64,000 nt of DNA, from assembly GCA_015064895.1 (NCBI GenBank), contig SVRI01000001.1, positions 266,787 through 330,786 of the forward strand. Direction: 5' to 3'. The DNA is from Oscillospiraceae bacterium. Its GTDB lineage: Bacteria; Bacillota; Clostridia; Oscillospirales; CAG-382. The notes below the pieces were generated by a model, which worked only from the letters and a program-made list of their open reading frames with translations, was not told the DNA's origin and did no database searches. Below are positions 1 to 9,049 of the stretch, one piece after another. The position numbers were made by a program, and so were the translations under genes. Within the stretch, counting starts at the first letter, position 1. Each line of letters starts with the position of its first letter.

Positions 1-3000
1 CGATTTTCTCATAGTGACATTTACAAACGCCGCCGCAAAGGAACTTTCCGACAGAATCAGAAATAAACTTTCGGAACGTGCGGCAAATGAACCGAGGAAT
101 AAAAAGATACTTAATAATCTTGCCCTTCTGCCTCTTGCAAAAATAAAGACCATCAACTCGTTTTGTTATGAGATTGTGCGTGATAACTTCCAGAAGCTGG
201 GGCTTTCGGCTTCGGTAAGAATTGCGGATGAGGCTGAAACGGACGTTATCCGTGAAAAACTCATGAATGAGGTTGTTGACGACTATTTTGAAACAAACGG
301 CGATGATAAAGCATTTATTGCCGCCTATGAGATTTTTGCATCGGCAAAGAATGATAAAGGTTTTGTAGCAACACTTCTCGATCTTGATAAGAAGCTCAGC
401 AATCTTACAGACAGAAACGCATTTTGCAAAGGCGTTCTGGATGCTTACATGCAGACTTCTGTCGGTCAAGAGTTCTTTGATACATATTACGGCAAAATCA
501 TGAAAGACAGCATCAAAAACGATGCTGAAAAGACCATGTCGGTGCTTGAAGGACTCATGCTTGAATGCGGAAAATACGATATTCTTACCGAAAAGTATTA
601 TCCCGTAATTGAGCATGAATATGAATTTGCAAGACTTGTCTACCATGAGTGCGATAAAGGCTATGAGGCTGTTTGCAACCTTGTAAATGACCATAAAATC
701 ATGACCTTTGCAGGCAAAATTGTACCCAAAACCTTTGAAAACAATATGCTAAAGGAATTGATATCCTCCACAAAAAAGGCGGCAGGAGACGGCTTTGTAA
801 ATAATCTTAAAAGCCTTTGCAGTTGTGATTCAAAGCTTTTACGCAGCTGTGCAAAGGATACCCATACAGTGTTGGCAAAGCTTTTTGAACTTGTGGAAAT
901 ATTCCGCAAAAAGCTTGATGAAAGAAAAAAAGAGCTTTCGATAATAGAATTTTCCGATGCCGAGGCATACACTCTTTCGCTTCTTGTCGAAAAGGAAAAT
1001 CCCTTTACCGTTACTGATTTTGCCAATCAACTGCGTAGCTCCTTCGAGGAAATATACATAGATGAATATCAGGACGTAAATCCGCTTCAGGATATGATTT
1101 TCAGGGCAATATCAAGACATAGTGACGGCAGAGAGTATAACCGCTTTATGGTTGGAGACATAAAGCAGAGCATTTACCGATTCAGAGGTGCAAGCTCGGA
1201 TATATTCATGTCATACCGAGATACTTTCGGGGATATCGGCTCTGACGATAAGACAAAACGCATATTCATGAGTAATAACTTCAGATGCTGTGAAAGCGTA
1301 ATAAAGCTTACAAACACGGTTTTTGAAAGACTTATGGGTTCATATTATACCGATGGCGACAGACTTGAGTTTTCACGTCCCGAGGAGAAAAAGAACACAC
1401 AGAAGGTGTGTATAAGCGCCTTTTATTATGATAAGGAAGAAGCAGACGGCGTATCTTCAACCGAACTTGAAGCGGCGCTTATCTGTGAAAAGATAAAGGA
1501 ATTTGTGCATAATCCCGCCTACACCAAAACCGACGGCAGTGAATATACATATTCCGATATAGGTATTCTCTCAAGGTCAAAGGCATCACTCAAGGTTTAT
1601 GAATCGGTGCTTAACGGAGCCGGAATACCTGTCCTTTCGGGTGTAGGTGAAAGCTTTTACGGTAAGAAGGAAATCATCCTTTGTCTTGATATACTCAATG
1701 CCATTGACAATCCCGAAAGGGATATATACCTTGCGGGCTTTATGAGGTCATTTGCAGGTAATTTCAGCGACGATGAGCTTGCACTTATCAGAAAAAAATA
1801 TAGAAACATGAGCCTTTACCGTGCGTTGGTTAAGTGCTCGGAAAATATAGCCGAGGATGGAGTACTTGGCGAAAAATGCCATTCCTTTGTCGAAAAGCTC
1901 AGAGATTACCGCGTGTTCTCAAGAGGAAAGAGTGCGGACAAGCTCTTGTGGAAGCTTTACAATGATATGGATATCATCAACATGTGCTCGTCGGACGGCT
2001 TCACAAATGACAAAACAAGTACTCGAAAGAACCTTTTGAAGCTTTATCAGATGGCACGCGATTTTTCAGGCACATCCTTCAGAGGTGTGGGTGCTTTTGT
2101 CGACTATATCAACGGCTCTATGGAAAAAAGCGATGTCAAGAGTGAACGCGAAAGCACCGGAAACTGCGTTGCACTCATGACCGTGCATGCATCAAAGGGA
2201 CTTGAATTTCCCATTTGTTTTGTGTCAAACCTTTCAAAGAAGTTCAACAAGAGCGATGAAAAGGAACGTCTTGTGTTTTCCGAAAAGACGGGAATTGCCA
2301 CAAATCTTTGTGACACTGAAGCGATTGAGAGTGTAGAAAGCAATACCGCGCTGATAAACATCAATACCCCCTTCAGGACAGTTATAAGCAACACTATTGA
2401 CAATGAGCTTACCGAAGAAGAGGTGAGAATTTTATACGTTGCCATGACACGTGCAAGGGATAAGCTTGTTCTTACATCGGCTTTTCCAAAAAAGACAGAG
2501 AATGCCATGAAGGAAGTTGTGACAATTCATTTTTCAAAGAATTATACCGACACCAACAACTATTTTACTATGCTTCTTGCATCGATTGCCGACATGAAGA
2601 GTCTTTCACCCTTTTATCTTGCGGCAGGAATGACACCATACGGTGACAATGACGCCTGTGACGATTGTCTTGAATGTGAGTATATTGAATGCGGCAAGGT
2701 GAAAGAAATGTATGATGCGTGTCAGAATAAGGATGATTTTGAAGAAGAAACGGGAAATGACGAATATGACGAAAAGCTTCTTGAAAGCCTGAAAAGTCTT
2801 TCCGCAAAGGTGCATGAATTTGATGAATCGCCTGCCAAGGTTACCGTTTCTCAACTTAAAATCGGTCTTATAGACCCTGAAAATGACGTAGAAACGGTAA
2901 ATGTCGATGTAGGTGACAAAGCCGATCCCGTTCCATACTTTGTAAGTGGCGAAAAAGAATTTGATGCGGCACAGAAGGGTACTGCCATGCATATGTTCAT

Positions 3001-3463
3001 GCAGTTTGCAAACTACGAAAACTGTGCTTGTGATTGCGGTAAGGAAGCCGACAGACTTCTGGAGCAAGGCTTTATTGATGAATTGCAGAGAAAACATCTT
3101 GATATTGAAAAGCTGACAAGATTCTTTGCTTCGGATTTCTATCTTGAAATTGCAAAAAGCAAGAGTATTTACCGTGAACAGCGGTTTAATCTTGATGTTG
3201 ATGCATTTGACAGCCCGCTTCGTGGTAATATTCTTGTTCAGGGTGTTATCGACCTTTTCTACCAAAACGACGACGGAACATACACTGTTGTTGACTTCAA
3301 GACTGACAGAGTTTTTGGTGACGGTGCGGAGCAGGTACTCATAGAACGTCATAAACAGCAGCTGATGTATTATAAGCGTGCCGTTGAAGAAATGACGGGA
3401 ATGCCTGTATCAAAGACGGTTATCTATTCCTTCTCGCTTATGAAGGAAATTGATATAGAATAA
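1..3463 (+). CDS. addA: ATP-dependent helicase/nuclease subunit A (AddA), 5'-truncated by the window edge
   Basis: UvrD-type helicase and nuclease subunit of the AddAB double-strand-break resection enzyme. The frame is open from base 2 and reads into the motif Ia stretch VTFTNAAAKEL, so the Walker A end lies outside the window and the listed GTG at 14 is not the start. Visible motifs in the ORF numbering are DEYQD (about residue 350, motif II), VGDIKQSIYRFRG (about 380, motif III), MTVHASKGLEF (about 720, motif V) and LYVAMTRARDKL (about 807, motif VI). The C-terminus has the RecB-family nuclease signature: GTAMHMFMQF, GVIDLF, VDFKTD and QLMYY. The length fits AddA once the missing N-terminus is added. 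addB would be expected upstream, outside the window. A terminator follows at once. Confidence 0.95.
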   Translation, partial: DFLIVTFTNAAAKELSDRIRNKLSERAANEPRNKKILNNLALLPLAKIKTINSFCYEIVRDNFQKLGLSASVRIADEAETDVIREKLMNEVVDDYFETNGDDKAFIAAYEIFASAKNDKGFVATLLDLDKKLSNLTDRNAFCKGVLDAYMQTSVGQEFFDTYYGKIMKDSIKNDAEKTMSVLEGLMLECGKYDILTEKYYPVIEHEYEFARLVYHECDKGYEAVCNLVNDHKIMTFAGKIVPKTFENNMLKELISSTKKAAGDGFVNNLKSLCSCDSKLLRSCAKDTHTVLAKLFELVEIFRKKLDERKKELSIIEFSDAEAYTLSLLVEKENPFTVTDFANQLRSSFEEIYIDEYQDVNPLQDMIFRAISRHSDGREYNRFMVGDIKQSIYRFRGASSDIFMSYRDTFGDIGSDDKTKRIFMSNNFRCCESVIKLTNTVFERLMGSYYTDGDRLEFSRPEEKKNTQKVCISAFYYDKEEADGVSSTELEAALICEKIKEFVHNPAYTKTDGSEYTYSDIGILSRSKASLKVYESVLNGAGIPVLSGVGESFYGKKEIILCLDILNAIDNPERDIYLAGFMRSFAGNFSDDELALIRKKYRNMSLYRALVKCSENIAEDGVLGEKCHSFVEKLRDYRVFSRGKSADKLLWKLYNDMDIINMCSSDGFTNDKTSTRKNLLKLYQMARDFSGTSFRGVGAFVDYINGSMEKSDVKSERESTGNCVALMTVHASKGLEFPICFVSNLSKKFNKSDEKERLVFSEKTGIATNLCDTEAIESVESNTALININTPFRTVISNTIDNELTEEEVRILYVAMTRARDKLVLTSAFPKKTENAMKEVVTIHFSKNYTDTNNYFTMLLASIADMKSLSPFYLAAGMTPYGDNDACDDCLECEYIECGKVKEMYDACQNKDDFEEETGNDEYDEKLLESLKSLSAKVHEFDESPAKVTVSQLKIGLIDPENDVETVNVDVGDKADPVPYFVSGEKEFDAAQKGTAMHMFMQFANYENCACDCGKEADRLLEQGFIDELQRKHLDIEKLTRFFASDFYLEIAKSKSIYREQRFNLDVDAFDSPLRGNILVQGVIDLFYQNDDGTYTVVDFKTDRVFGDGAEQVLIERHKQQLMYYKRAVEEMTGMPVSKTVIYSFSLMKEIDIE

Positions 3464-3470
3464 AAAAGAG

Positions 3471-3495
3471 CCGAGGCGGTTGCCTCGGTTTTTTT
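3471..3495 (+). terminator. Rho-independent terminator of addA
   Basis: Seven-base-pair stem CCGAGGC/GCCTCGG with a GGTT loop, followed by a run of seven T, eight bases after the addA stop. Confidence 0.9.
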
Positions 3496-3572
3496 GCACC
3501 AACCTTGTACCAACTTTGTACCAAACTTGCACCAAACTTGCACCAAACCTGTACCAAACTTGCACCAAACCG
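3496..3572. repeat. 11-bp tandem repeat, seven units
   Basis: Seven consecutive 11-mers of consensus GYACCAAACTT run from the addA terminator onward with only a few substitutions per unit. No start codon or ribosome site goes with them, so they look like non-coding minisatellite DNA. Confidence 0.9.
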
Positions 3573-3610
3573 AAACCAAGGTTTAACCGAAAACAACCGA
3601 ACTAAAACCT

Positions 3611-3740
3611 TAATGACAATGATAATGTAAAAGTTAATGCTAATGTAAATGTAAATGTAAATGTTAATGTTAATGTTAATGTTAATGTGAATGTGAAAGA
3701 AAAAGATAATGTTTCTGTAAATGTGTATGTGTATGTGTTT
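3611..3740. repeat. Degenerate hexanucleotide repeat (AATGTW)
   Basis: About 130 bp built from hexamers of the type AATGTA, AATGTT and AATGTG. The most regular part is near 3640-3690. In one frame it would read as alternating Asn-Val, which explains the odd ORF-track entries here. No ribosome site or promoter supports translation. Confidence 0.85.
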
Positions 3741-3773
3741 GATACCGTACGAAACACACACTCACAAAAAAGA

Positions 3774-3811
3774 GAAAAACAAGAGCCGAGGTTTTTAAGC
3801 CCCGGCTTTTT
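3774..3811. terminator. Probably bidirectional terminator between addA and the WbsX-like gene
   Basis: Stem AGCCGAGG/CCCCGGCT with one mismatch. It has TTTTT on the plus-strand side, and an A-rich tract on the other side that gives a T-rich tail to minus-strand transcripts leaving the gene that ends at 3816. Confidence 0.7.
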
Positions 3812-3815
3812 GCTT

Positions 3816-6800
3816 TTATTTAGTTGTAATATCAATTCTGTTGCTCTTTATCTCATACTTATATCCCGTAAGCTCGCAGAATGCGGAAAGCTCTATCATG
3901 GGAAGATTGTCGTAGGAGTAAAGAGGCTTATTGAGCTTGATTTCTCTGCCGTCGGAAAGTTTTACAATGTCACTTCCCTCGGTCCACAAGCTCTTTACAT
4001 TGTCCTTCTGAATCATAAGGGTTCTTGTTTCGGCATCCCATTCGTGATAAATGTGTGTAAGAACGCAGAAGTCACGAAGAGGCTCGAAGGGAACATAAGC
4101 TTTGCCGTCTTCTACCTTTGACTTGTGGTGGCTCTTATAGTGATTTTCGTCAATATAGGTTTCAATTATCTTTTTATCCTTGCCGATAAAGAGGATTTCC
4201 TCAACCTCAAATTTGCCCTGATTATCGCAGGGGTCAAATCTGAACGCCTTGATTCTGCCTTGCCATTTCATGTCGTCGCAGGGCATGAGCACGGCATACT
4301 CGCCGTCGTAGGCTCTTGGAGTAAGCTGCTTGTTATAGTGCCATTCGCCATCCTCGTCCGTAATGTAGTGGCACATGAGGTTGGCGGTTTTTGCCGTGGC
4401 ATTCGAAAAGTCGGAAAGACCGTTCTTTGCACGGATTTTGAATTTGATTATTGCAACATCCTCTGCATCAAAGTCAACTTCTGCTACAAACTTGGGGTCT
4501 GTGCCTGTAGACTCACCGTAGAGTTTGCCGTCGCGAAGTTCTATAAAACCTTCGCCGCTAAAAGTCCACTTGTCAATCTTTTCCTGTGTGTCAAAGTCGA
4601 GCTTTAGTGTAAGCTCACCCTCATCAGAATATGTCTTTTCAAGAAGGGGTGTCTGAATAATGGCACGTGGTCTGGGATAGAGGTAGCCGAGTCTGTCGAG
4701 AGCTTTGCCCGTAGGTCTGTCCGACTCGAAGTCGTCACCTTCGACAGTAAATGCACGTCTTACTTCATTAAGATAGCCAAAGCCGTTGATGTTTGAAGGA
4801 CACATGATAGTACCCTCGCCGTACTCGTTCCATGTAGCGAGCATTACAAACTTCTTTTTCCATGTTTCCTCGTCGTTTTCGTACTTTGAAATGACATCGT
4901 CACGCATCCATGTGAGCATCTGACCGAATTCTTTTTGACTTGTGAATGGCGAGCGGAATTCACGCCATGCAACGTCGTTGTAGCCTACGCAGGCGGTGGG
5001 AACGACGTGGAGCTTATCCTGCTGCATCTGGGACTCGATTCTCGACTTTACATAGTCAAAGCTGTAGCTCTGATGTCCCCAGTTGTATGCGTAAACCGAG
5101 GTGATGCCTGCTCTGTAAAGCTCGTCCGAAGGCTCGCCGCTGGTCATTGTGATAAGACCTGTATAGCCGAGACCTTTGAGTACGTCTTCAAGATATTCCA
5201 TCGCAATCTTGAAGGTTTCGGGACCGCCCATGGAGGCAATGGCCTTGTTAAGACCGAATATGGACAGAACCGCCTTGCCGTCAACACGGTAGTAGTTGGG
5301 GTGGGAGAAGTAGTGGTCAACCCAGTAGGGAACAAGGTACTTCTTGAAGCCGTCAAGGTCCGGACTTGAAGCATTTGCCGCTTCCCAAATGAGGGCAAAG
5401 TTCATTTCGTCGCAGTACTTTGCGTTGAAATATCCGTCGTCAAGAGCACCGCAGATGTGTGTCTTGAATATGGGGGCATCCGTCTGATTGTCAAACCAGC
5501 AGTAGAACTGAGCGTTTACGCCGTGTTCAACCATCCACTTGATTTCCCAGTCGGCAACTTCCGTAAGGGGCTCGTCATAGTAACCGAGGAAGGTTTTGTT
5601 TTCTTCAAAGGAGCTTATTGCGTCCCATCCCCAGTGTTCGCCGTTTCTCCAGAGGGAGCAGACGTTGATGCCTGTGGTGTAGCCGTTTTTCATTGTGGGT
5701 CTTACGGGAGGCTTGGGATAGTCTTCGGGTTCGGGCTGAATAACGAAGGCAAGAACATCGGTAAATCTCATATAGCCGTCCTTTTCGGGAGCGTAGGTTA
5801 TGGAAATACCGTCAAAGGAATCTGCATCAATGTCGAAATCAATTTCACCGCACTTTACGCCGTTGTGCTTGATAAGTGCCTTCTTTGTTGCAGTATCTGC
5901 TTCGATTCTCATAAACTGCCATACGTAAGGAGAGTGCTTTCTGAGAAGTGTACCGCCCGCGCTCTGGGAGTATGTACCTGTATCAACAACAGAAACAACA
6001 TCCTCCTCATCTTTAGTAAGGCACATAATTATATTGTCGCCCTCGCCCTTTGAGAGATACTTGACTTCAAAGCATACCTTGCCCGATACTTCTTCAAAGG
6101 GGTGATAAGCACAGACGGAAGAGCCTTGTGTCGCATGCAGTGCATAGGTTGTTTCGGGTTTACCCTCGTAGTAGGTAGAGGTGAAGGCATTTGCATTACC
6201 TTCGGCATACACAACCCAGTCATCGGGCATATCGGCATGCTGAACGGGATTCCAGTTTCTGTCGCAAACAAGGTAGTTGATATTGAGAACAACCTTGTAA
6301 ATGGTGAATTCGCCCGAGTTCTCGGCTTCATAGCCTGTCTTGAGAGACGAAAGAGAGTTTCCGCTAAGCGGCAGCCATGCACATTCTTTTCCCGAAAGTG
6401 AGAGAACGGCAATTTTTTGGTCTATATCAAATTCGATTGTGATATACTGCATTCCGTAAAGGAAGGGCGCGGGGACAACCGTATCACCCGACACGAGAGA
6501 ATGTCCCTTCTGCTTTAAAGAAAGGGTGACATTGCCGTCGATATCGTAGAAATCAAGATAAAAGCCGTCGCCGCTTTTAAGATGCATGGTGAAGGCAAAG
6601 CTTGCCTTGCCGCTTGTGAGGGGAAGAAATCTTCTTCTGAGGCTTACCGGTGCGTTATGCTCCTTGTCGGTGGAAATGTTAAAGCTTCTGCCGAACTGAT
6701 GAACTACAGGATTGATTGCACCGCGGCTGTCATAGTCCCAGCCTGAGGGTACGGGGTGGTTTGCGGTTCTTACCATATCGTCGTCGATAAGGTAGACGGC

Positions 6801-6827
6801 ATTTTTTGTTGTTCTTGTATCTACCAT
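3816..6827 (-). CDS. Large GH99/WbsX-like glycan-active protein with C-terminal copper-amine-oxidase-like domain
   Basis: About 1003 residues. The ATG at 6827 (MVDTRTT) is preferred over the upstream start at 6866 because AAAGGAGTT sits just upstream of it. Residues about 1-380 look like beta-rich carbohydrate-binding-type sequence. Residues about 385-720 match the Glyco_tran_WbsX/GH99-like TIM-barrel family (GINVCSLW, YYRVDGKAVLSIFG, ATWNEYGEG). Another beta-rich stretch lies near 745-880. The last 100 residues resemble a copper amine oxidase N-terminal-like domain (HEWDAETRTLMIQ). No signal peptide or membrane segment is visible, so it appears cytoplasmic. WbsX proteins occur in polysaccharide loci; activity is inferred from fold only. 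A smaller relative lies at 37869-38978. Confidence 0.8.
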   Translation of the reverse strand: MVDTRTTKNAVYLIDDDMVRTANHPVPSGWDYDSRGAINPVVHQFGRSFNISTDKEHNAPVSLRRRFLPLTSGKASFAFTMHLKSGDGFYLDFYDIDGNVTLSLKQKGHSLVSGDTVVPAPFLYGMQYITIEFDIDQKIAVLSLSGKECAWLPLSGNSLSSLKTGYEAENSGEFTIYKVVLNINYLVCDRNWNPVQHADMPDDWVVYAEGNANAFTSTYYEGKPETTYALHATQGSSVCAYHPFEEVSGKVCFEVKYLSKGEGDNIIMCLTKDEEDVVSVVDTGTYSQSAGGTLLRKHSPYVWQFMRIEADTATKKALIKHNGVKCGEIDFDIDADSFDGISITYAPEKDGYMRFTDVLAFVIQPEPEDYPKPPVRPTMKNGYTTGINVCSLWRNGEHWGWDAISSFEENKTFLGYYDEPLTEVADWEIKWMVEHGVNAQFYCWFDNQTDAPIFKTHICGALDDGYFNAKYCDEMNFALIWEAANASSPDLDGFKKYLVPYWVDHYFSHPNYYRVDGKAVLSIFGLNKAIASMGGPETFKIAMEYLEDVLKGLGYTGLITMTSGEPSDELYRAGITSVYAYNWGHQSYSFDYVKSRIESQMQQDKLHVVPTACVGYNDVAWREFRSPFTSQKEFGQMLTWMRDDVISKYENDEETWKKKFVMLATWNEYGEGTIMCPSNINGFGYLNEVRRAFTVEGDDFESDRPTGKALDRLGYLYPRPRAIIQTPLLEKTYSDEGELTLKLDFDTQEKIDKWTFSGEGFIELRDGKLYGESTGTDPKFVAEVDFDAEDVAIIKFKIRAKNGLSDFSNATAKTANLMCHYITDEDGEWHYNKQLTPRAYDGEYAVLMPCDDMKWQGRIKAFRFDPCDNQGKFEVEEILFIGKDKKIIETYIDENHYKSHHKSKVEDGKAYVPFEPLRDFCVLTHIYHEWDAETRTLMIQKDNVKSLWTEGSDIVKLSDGREIKLNKPLYSYDNLPMIELSAFCELTGYKYEIKSNRIDITTK

Positions 6828-6883
6828 AAGAACTCCTTTCTTTCGGAAAAGGACATATCCGAACATAAAGTTTTGATATTTAA

Positions 6884-6912
6884 ATTATAAACCATATAAA
6901 GTATAAGTTCAA
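6884..6912 (-). promoter_or_regulatory. Promoter for the WbsX-like gene
   Basis: On the minus strand, TTGAAC, a 17-bp spacer and a perfect TATAAT lie about 57 bp upstream of the chosen start. Confidence 0.7.
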
Positions 6913-6931
6913 TACAAAATGAGGATTTTGT

Positions 6932-6952
6932 CAAATTGTGCAATACAATTTG
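6932..6952. promoter_or_regulatory. Inverted repeat, possible operator upstream of the WbsX-like gene
   Basis: Perfect dyad CAAATTG-N7-CAATTTG about 20 bp upstream of the minus-strand -35 box, within a wider imperfect palindrome flanked by GTCAA and TTGAC. It may bind a sugar-responsive regulator; this is inferred from symmetry alone. Confidence 0.45.
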
Positions 6953-6970
6953 TATAAGTTGACAGTAATA

Positions 6971-7014
6971 GAACAAATGTTTTTGTGCACACCTACAAAA
7001 TCGAACCCGTGTTC
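6971..7014. promoter_or_regulatory. Two LexA (SOS)-type boxes upstream of the phage cassette promoter
   Basis: GAACAAATGTTT at 6971-6982 fits the Gram-positive LexA consensus GAACRNRYGTTY. GAACCCGTGTTC at 7003-7014 is a perfect GAAC-N4-GTTC palindrome ending 10 bp before the -35 box. LexA binding is inferred; lexA itself is not in the window. Confidence 0.65.
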
Positions 7015-7024
7015 TAAAAAATCG

Positions 7025-7053
7025 TTGACAAAAGGGTGATTTTGTGGTAAAAT
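7025..7053 (+). promoter_or_regulatory. Promoter of the phage head cassette
   Basis: TTGACA, a 17-bp spacer and TAAAAT, placed between LexA-like boxes and about 105 bp upstream of the first small ORF. Confidence 0.8.
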
Positions 7054-7116
7054 ACAGTCACAGAACAAAGAAAGTTCCGGTCATTCGTGTCCGGGATATT
7101 TTTTGCCGGCAATATA

Positions 7117-7128
7117 GAACAAATGTAC
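7117..7128. promoter_or_regulatory. Third LexA-like half-conserved box
   Basis: GAACAAATGTAC repeats the first box with one changed base. It sits in the leader between the promoter and the first ORF, where a bound repressor could add a roadblock. Confidence 0.4.
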
Positions 7129-7158
7129 TATATAAAAAGGAGGTGTAAAGCAACATAA

Positions 7159-7335
7159 ATGAGAACCGAAACATTTTCAGGGCACTATACTGTTTGTGCT
7201 CAATGCGGATACAGATTTGAAAGAGGAGATGAAGCACTCAGAATAAAGGAAACGGGGGATATTGTCCATAATGACTGTTATGTGGATTATATGGACGATA
7301 ATGTCACCGAGCTTGCAGAAAAAATTGAGTTTTAG
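7159..7335 (+). CDS. Small zinc-ribbon-like phage protein (58 aa)
   Basis: Missing from the ORF track. ATG at 7159 directly follows an in-frame TAA and the stop is TAG at 7333-7335. The protein carries CAQC near residue 13 and HNDC near residue 41, a possible four-ligand zinc site, in an acidic context. The nearest AGGAGG lies some 15 bases upstream, which is rather far. It is the first ORF of the head cassette, 8 bp before the terminase small-subunit gene, which supports it being real. Function unknown. Confidence 0.65.
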   Translation: MRTETFSGHYTVCAQCGYRFERGDEALRIKETGDIVHNDCYVDYMDDNVTELAEKIEF

Positions 7336-7343
7336 GAGGAAAA

Positions 7344-7730
7344 ATGAACAAGAAAAACGAAAGATTTATTGACCTTGAGCAGAGAATAAACGATTACTTT
7401 TTATATTGTGATGCCGTTAATGAGTCAAAAGAAGAGATGGTGAAGCCGTATACCCTTTCGGGACTGTTGTGTTACATCGGCATTTCAAGACAGGAATTTG
7501 AAAAAATATCAAAGACCAAAAGATACCAAAAGCTCATTTCAAGAGCTAAGTCCAAAATTGAAGCCTTTATAGAGGAAAACGCCCTGACCGGCGAGCTTTC
7601 AATAAGTGCTGCCACAAACAGCTTAAAATACAATTTCGGCTGGGGTGAAAAGGCAGACAGAAATGAATCGGAGGAACATGGACCGTTAACTGTTGTTCTT
7701 TCACCCGAGACACAAGAGTTTGCAAAGTAG
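7344..7730 (+). CDS. Terminase small subunit (TerS-like)
   Basis: 128 residues. It has a helix-turn-helix-like N-terminal half (SGLLCYIGISRQEFEKI) and the C-terminal pattern SAATNSLKYNFGW, typical of DNA-packaging small subunits that recognise pac or cos DNA and regulate TerL. AGGAGG lies just upstream of the ATG. It stands immediately before TerL, with 10 bp between stop and next start. The family call rests on position, size and these motifs. Confidence 0.75.
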   Translation: MNKKNERFIDLEQRINDYFLYCDAVNESKEEMVKPYTLSGLLCYIGISRQEFEKISKTKRYQKLISRAKSKIEAFIEENALTGELSISAATNSLKYNFGWGEKADRNESEEHGPLTVVLSPETQEFAK

Positions 7731-7740
7731 GTGATTTTGC

Positions 7741-9048
7741 TTGTCAAATAAAACAAAGCCAAAGCTGAATCTTTCAGGCTTTCCTCAGGAAAAGCAAAGA
7801 ATGTTTTTCCTTGCCGACACAAAATATATAGCCTACGGCGGTGCAAGGGGCGGCGGCAAAAGCTGGGCACTGAGAAGAAAGCTTGTACTTCTTGCACTTA
7901 ATTATGCCGGTATATCCATACTCCTTATTAGGCGAACCCTTCCCGAACTCAGGGATAATCATATAAGACCTCTCACAAAAGAGCTGTCGGGCTTTTGCAA
8001 GTATTCTGCCATGAAGAAGTGCTTTGATTTTCCCAACGGCTCGAGAATACAGCTTGGATATCTCGACAGTGACGGCGACCTTTTGCAGTATCAGGGGCAA
8101 GAGTATGACATTATTGCTCTTGATGAGGCAACCCAAATTACAGAGTATCAGTTTCACACGTTAAAGGGAAGCCTCAGAGGTGCAAACAGCTTCCCGAAAC
8201 GTATGTATATCACCTGCAATCCGGGAGGGGTGGGTCATGCATGGGTAAAACGTCTGTTTATCGACCGCAATTTCAGAGAGGGTGAAAATCCCGACGAATA
8301 CAGCTTTATTCAGGCACTTGTTTATGATAATGAAATATTGCTTAAAAAGAATCCCGATTATCTCAATCAGCTGAAAAGTCTGCCCGAATCATTGAAGCAG
8401 GCATGGCTCTGCGGCAGATGGGACGAATTTGAAGGACAGTTTTTTTCTGAGTTTGATTATTACAAACATACATGTCCCGTGTGTGAAATAAATGAAGATG
8501 TGCGTAAATACTGTGCCATTGACTACGGACTTGATATGCTTGCGGCGGTGTTTGTGGCGGTAGATAATAAGGGAAACTGTGTTGTTTATGATGAAATCCA
8601 CATGGAAAACCTTATAGTCAGCAAGGCTTCAGAACTTATAAAAGAAAAAATGGATGGTGTTTGCATGGTAATTGCACCCTCTGATTTGTGGTCAAGACAA
8701 AAGGATTCAGGCAAAAGCATTGCAGAGCTTTTTTGCGAAAACGGAGTGTATCTTACAAAGCTCAAAAGCGAAAGAATCGGCGGTTGGATGTGTCTTAGGG
8801 AATACCTGAAAAAAGACGGAAAACTTAAGATTATGCGTAACTGTCAAAATCTCATAAGATGTCTGCCTCTTCTTATGCACGACAAGACGAGAATAGGCGA
8901 TGCCTCGACAAAGCCCCATAACATTACCCATGCACCCGATGCTCTCAGATACTTTGCAGTATCTCGTTACAGCGATGTGTTTGCGGAAAATAAGGAAAAC
9001 ACGTCCATAAAGCTTAAAGATAAAATAAAGACAAAGAAGGAGTACTAA
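7741..9048 (+). CDS. Terminase large subunit (TerL)
   Basis: 435-residue packaging motor that translocates and cuts phage DNA at the portal. The ATPase domain has Walker A YGGARGGGKSW (about residue 32), Walker B IIALDEAT (about 125) and coupling motif ITCNPGG. The RNase H-like nuclease domain shows acidic residues in AIDYGLD, APSDLW and HAPDALRYF. The start is TTG at 7741 with AGGTGA seven bases upstream; no better ATG is in frame before the Walker A strand. The length is normal and all motifs are intact, so the gene should be functional. Confidence 0.93.
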   Translation: MSNKTKPKLNLSGFPQEKQRMFFLADTKYIAYGGARGGGKSWALRRKLVLLALNYAGISILLIRRTLPELRDNHIRPLTKELSGFCKYSAMKKCFDFPNGSRIQLGYLDSDGDLLQYQGQEYDIIALDEATQITEYQFHTLKGSLRGANSFPKRMYITCNPGGVGHAWVKRLFIDRNFREGENPDEYSFIQALVYDNEILLKKNPDYLNQLKSLPESLKQAWLCGRWDEFEGQFFSEFDYYKHTCPVCEINEDVRKYCAIDYGLDMLAAVFVAVDNKGNCVVYDEIHMENLIVSKASELIKEKMDGVCMVIAPSDLWSRQKDSGKSIAELFCENGVYLTKLKSERIGGWMCLREYLKKDGKLKIMRNCQNLIRCLPLLMHDKTRIGDASTKPHNITHAPDALRYFAVSRYSDVFAENKENTSIKLKDKIKTKKEY

Positions 9049-9049
9049 A

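Noticed and set aside
3496-3572. CRISPR-like array
   Set aside because: Units are 11 bp and directly contiguous, with no spacers and no cas genes in the window.
3438-4121. ORFs across the hexamer repeat (Asn-Val or Ile-His repeats)
   Set aside because: Arise from simple tandem repeats; no ribosome sites, and they run into neighbouring genes in the wrong frame.
6825-6866. Upstream start (13 extra residues) of the large WbsX-like gene
   Set aside because: No ribosome site before it; the ATG at 6827 has AAAGGAGTT.
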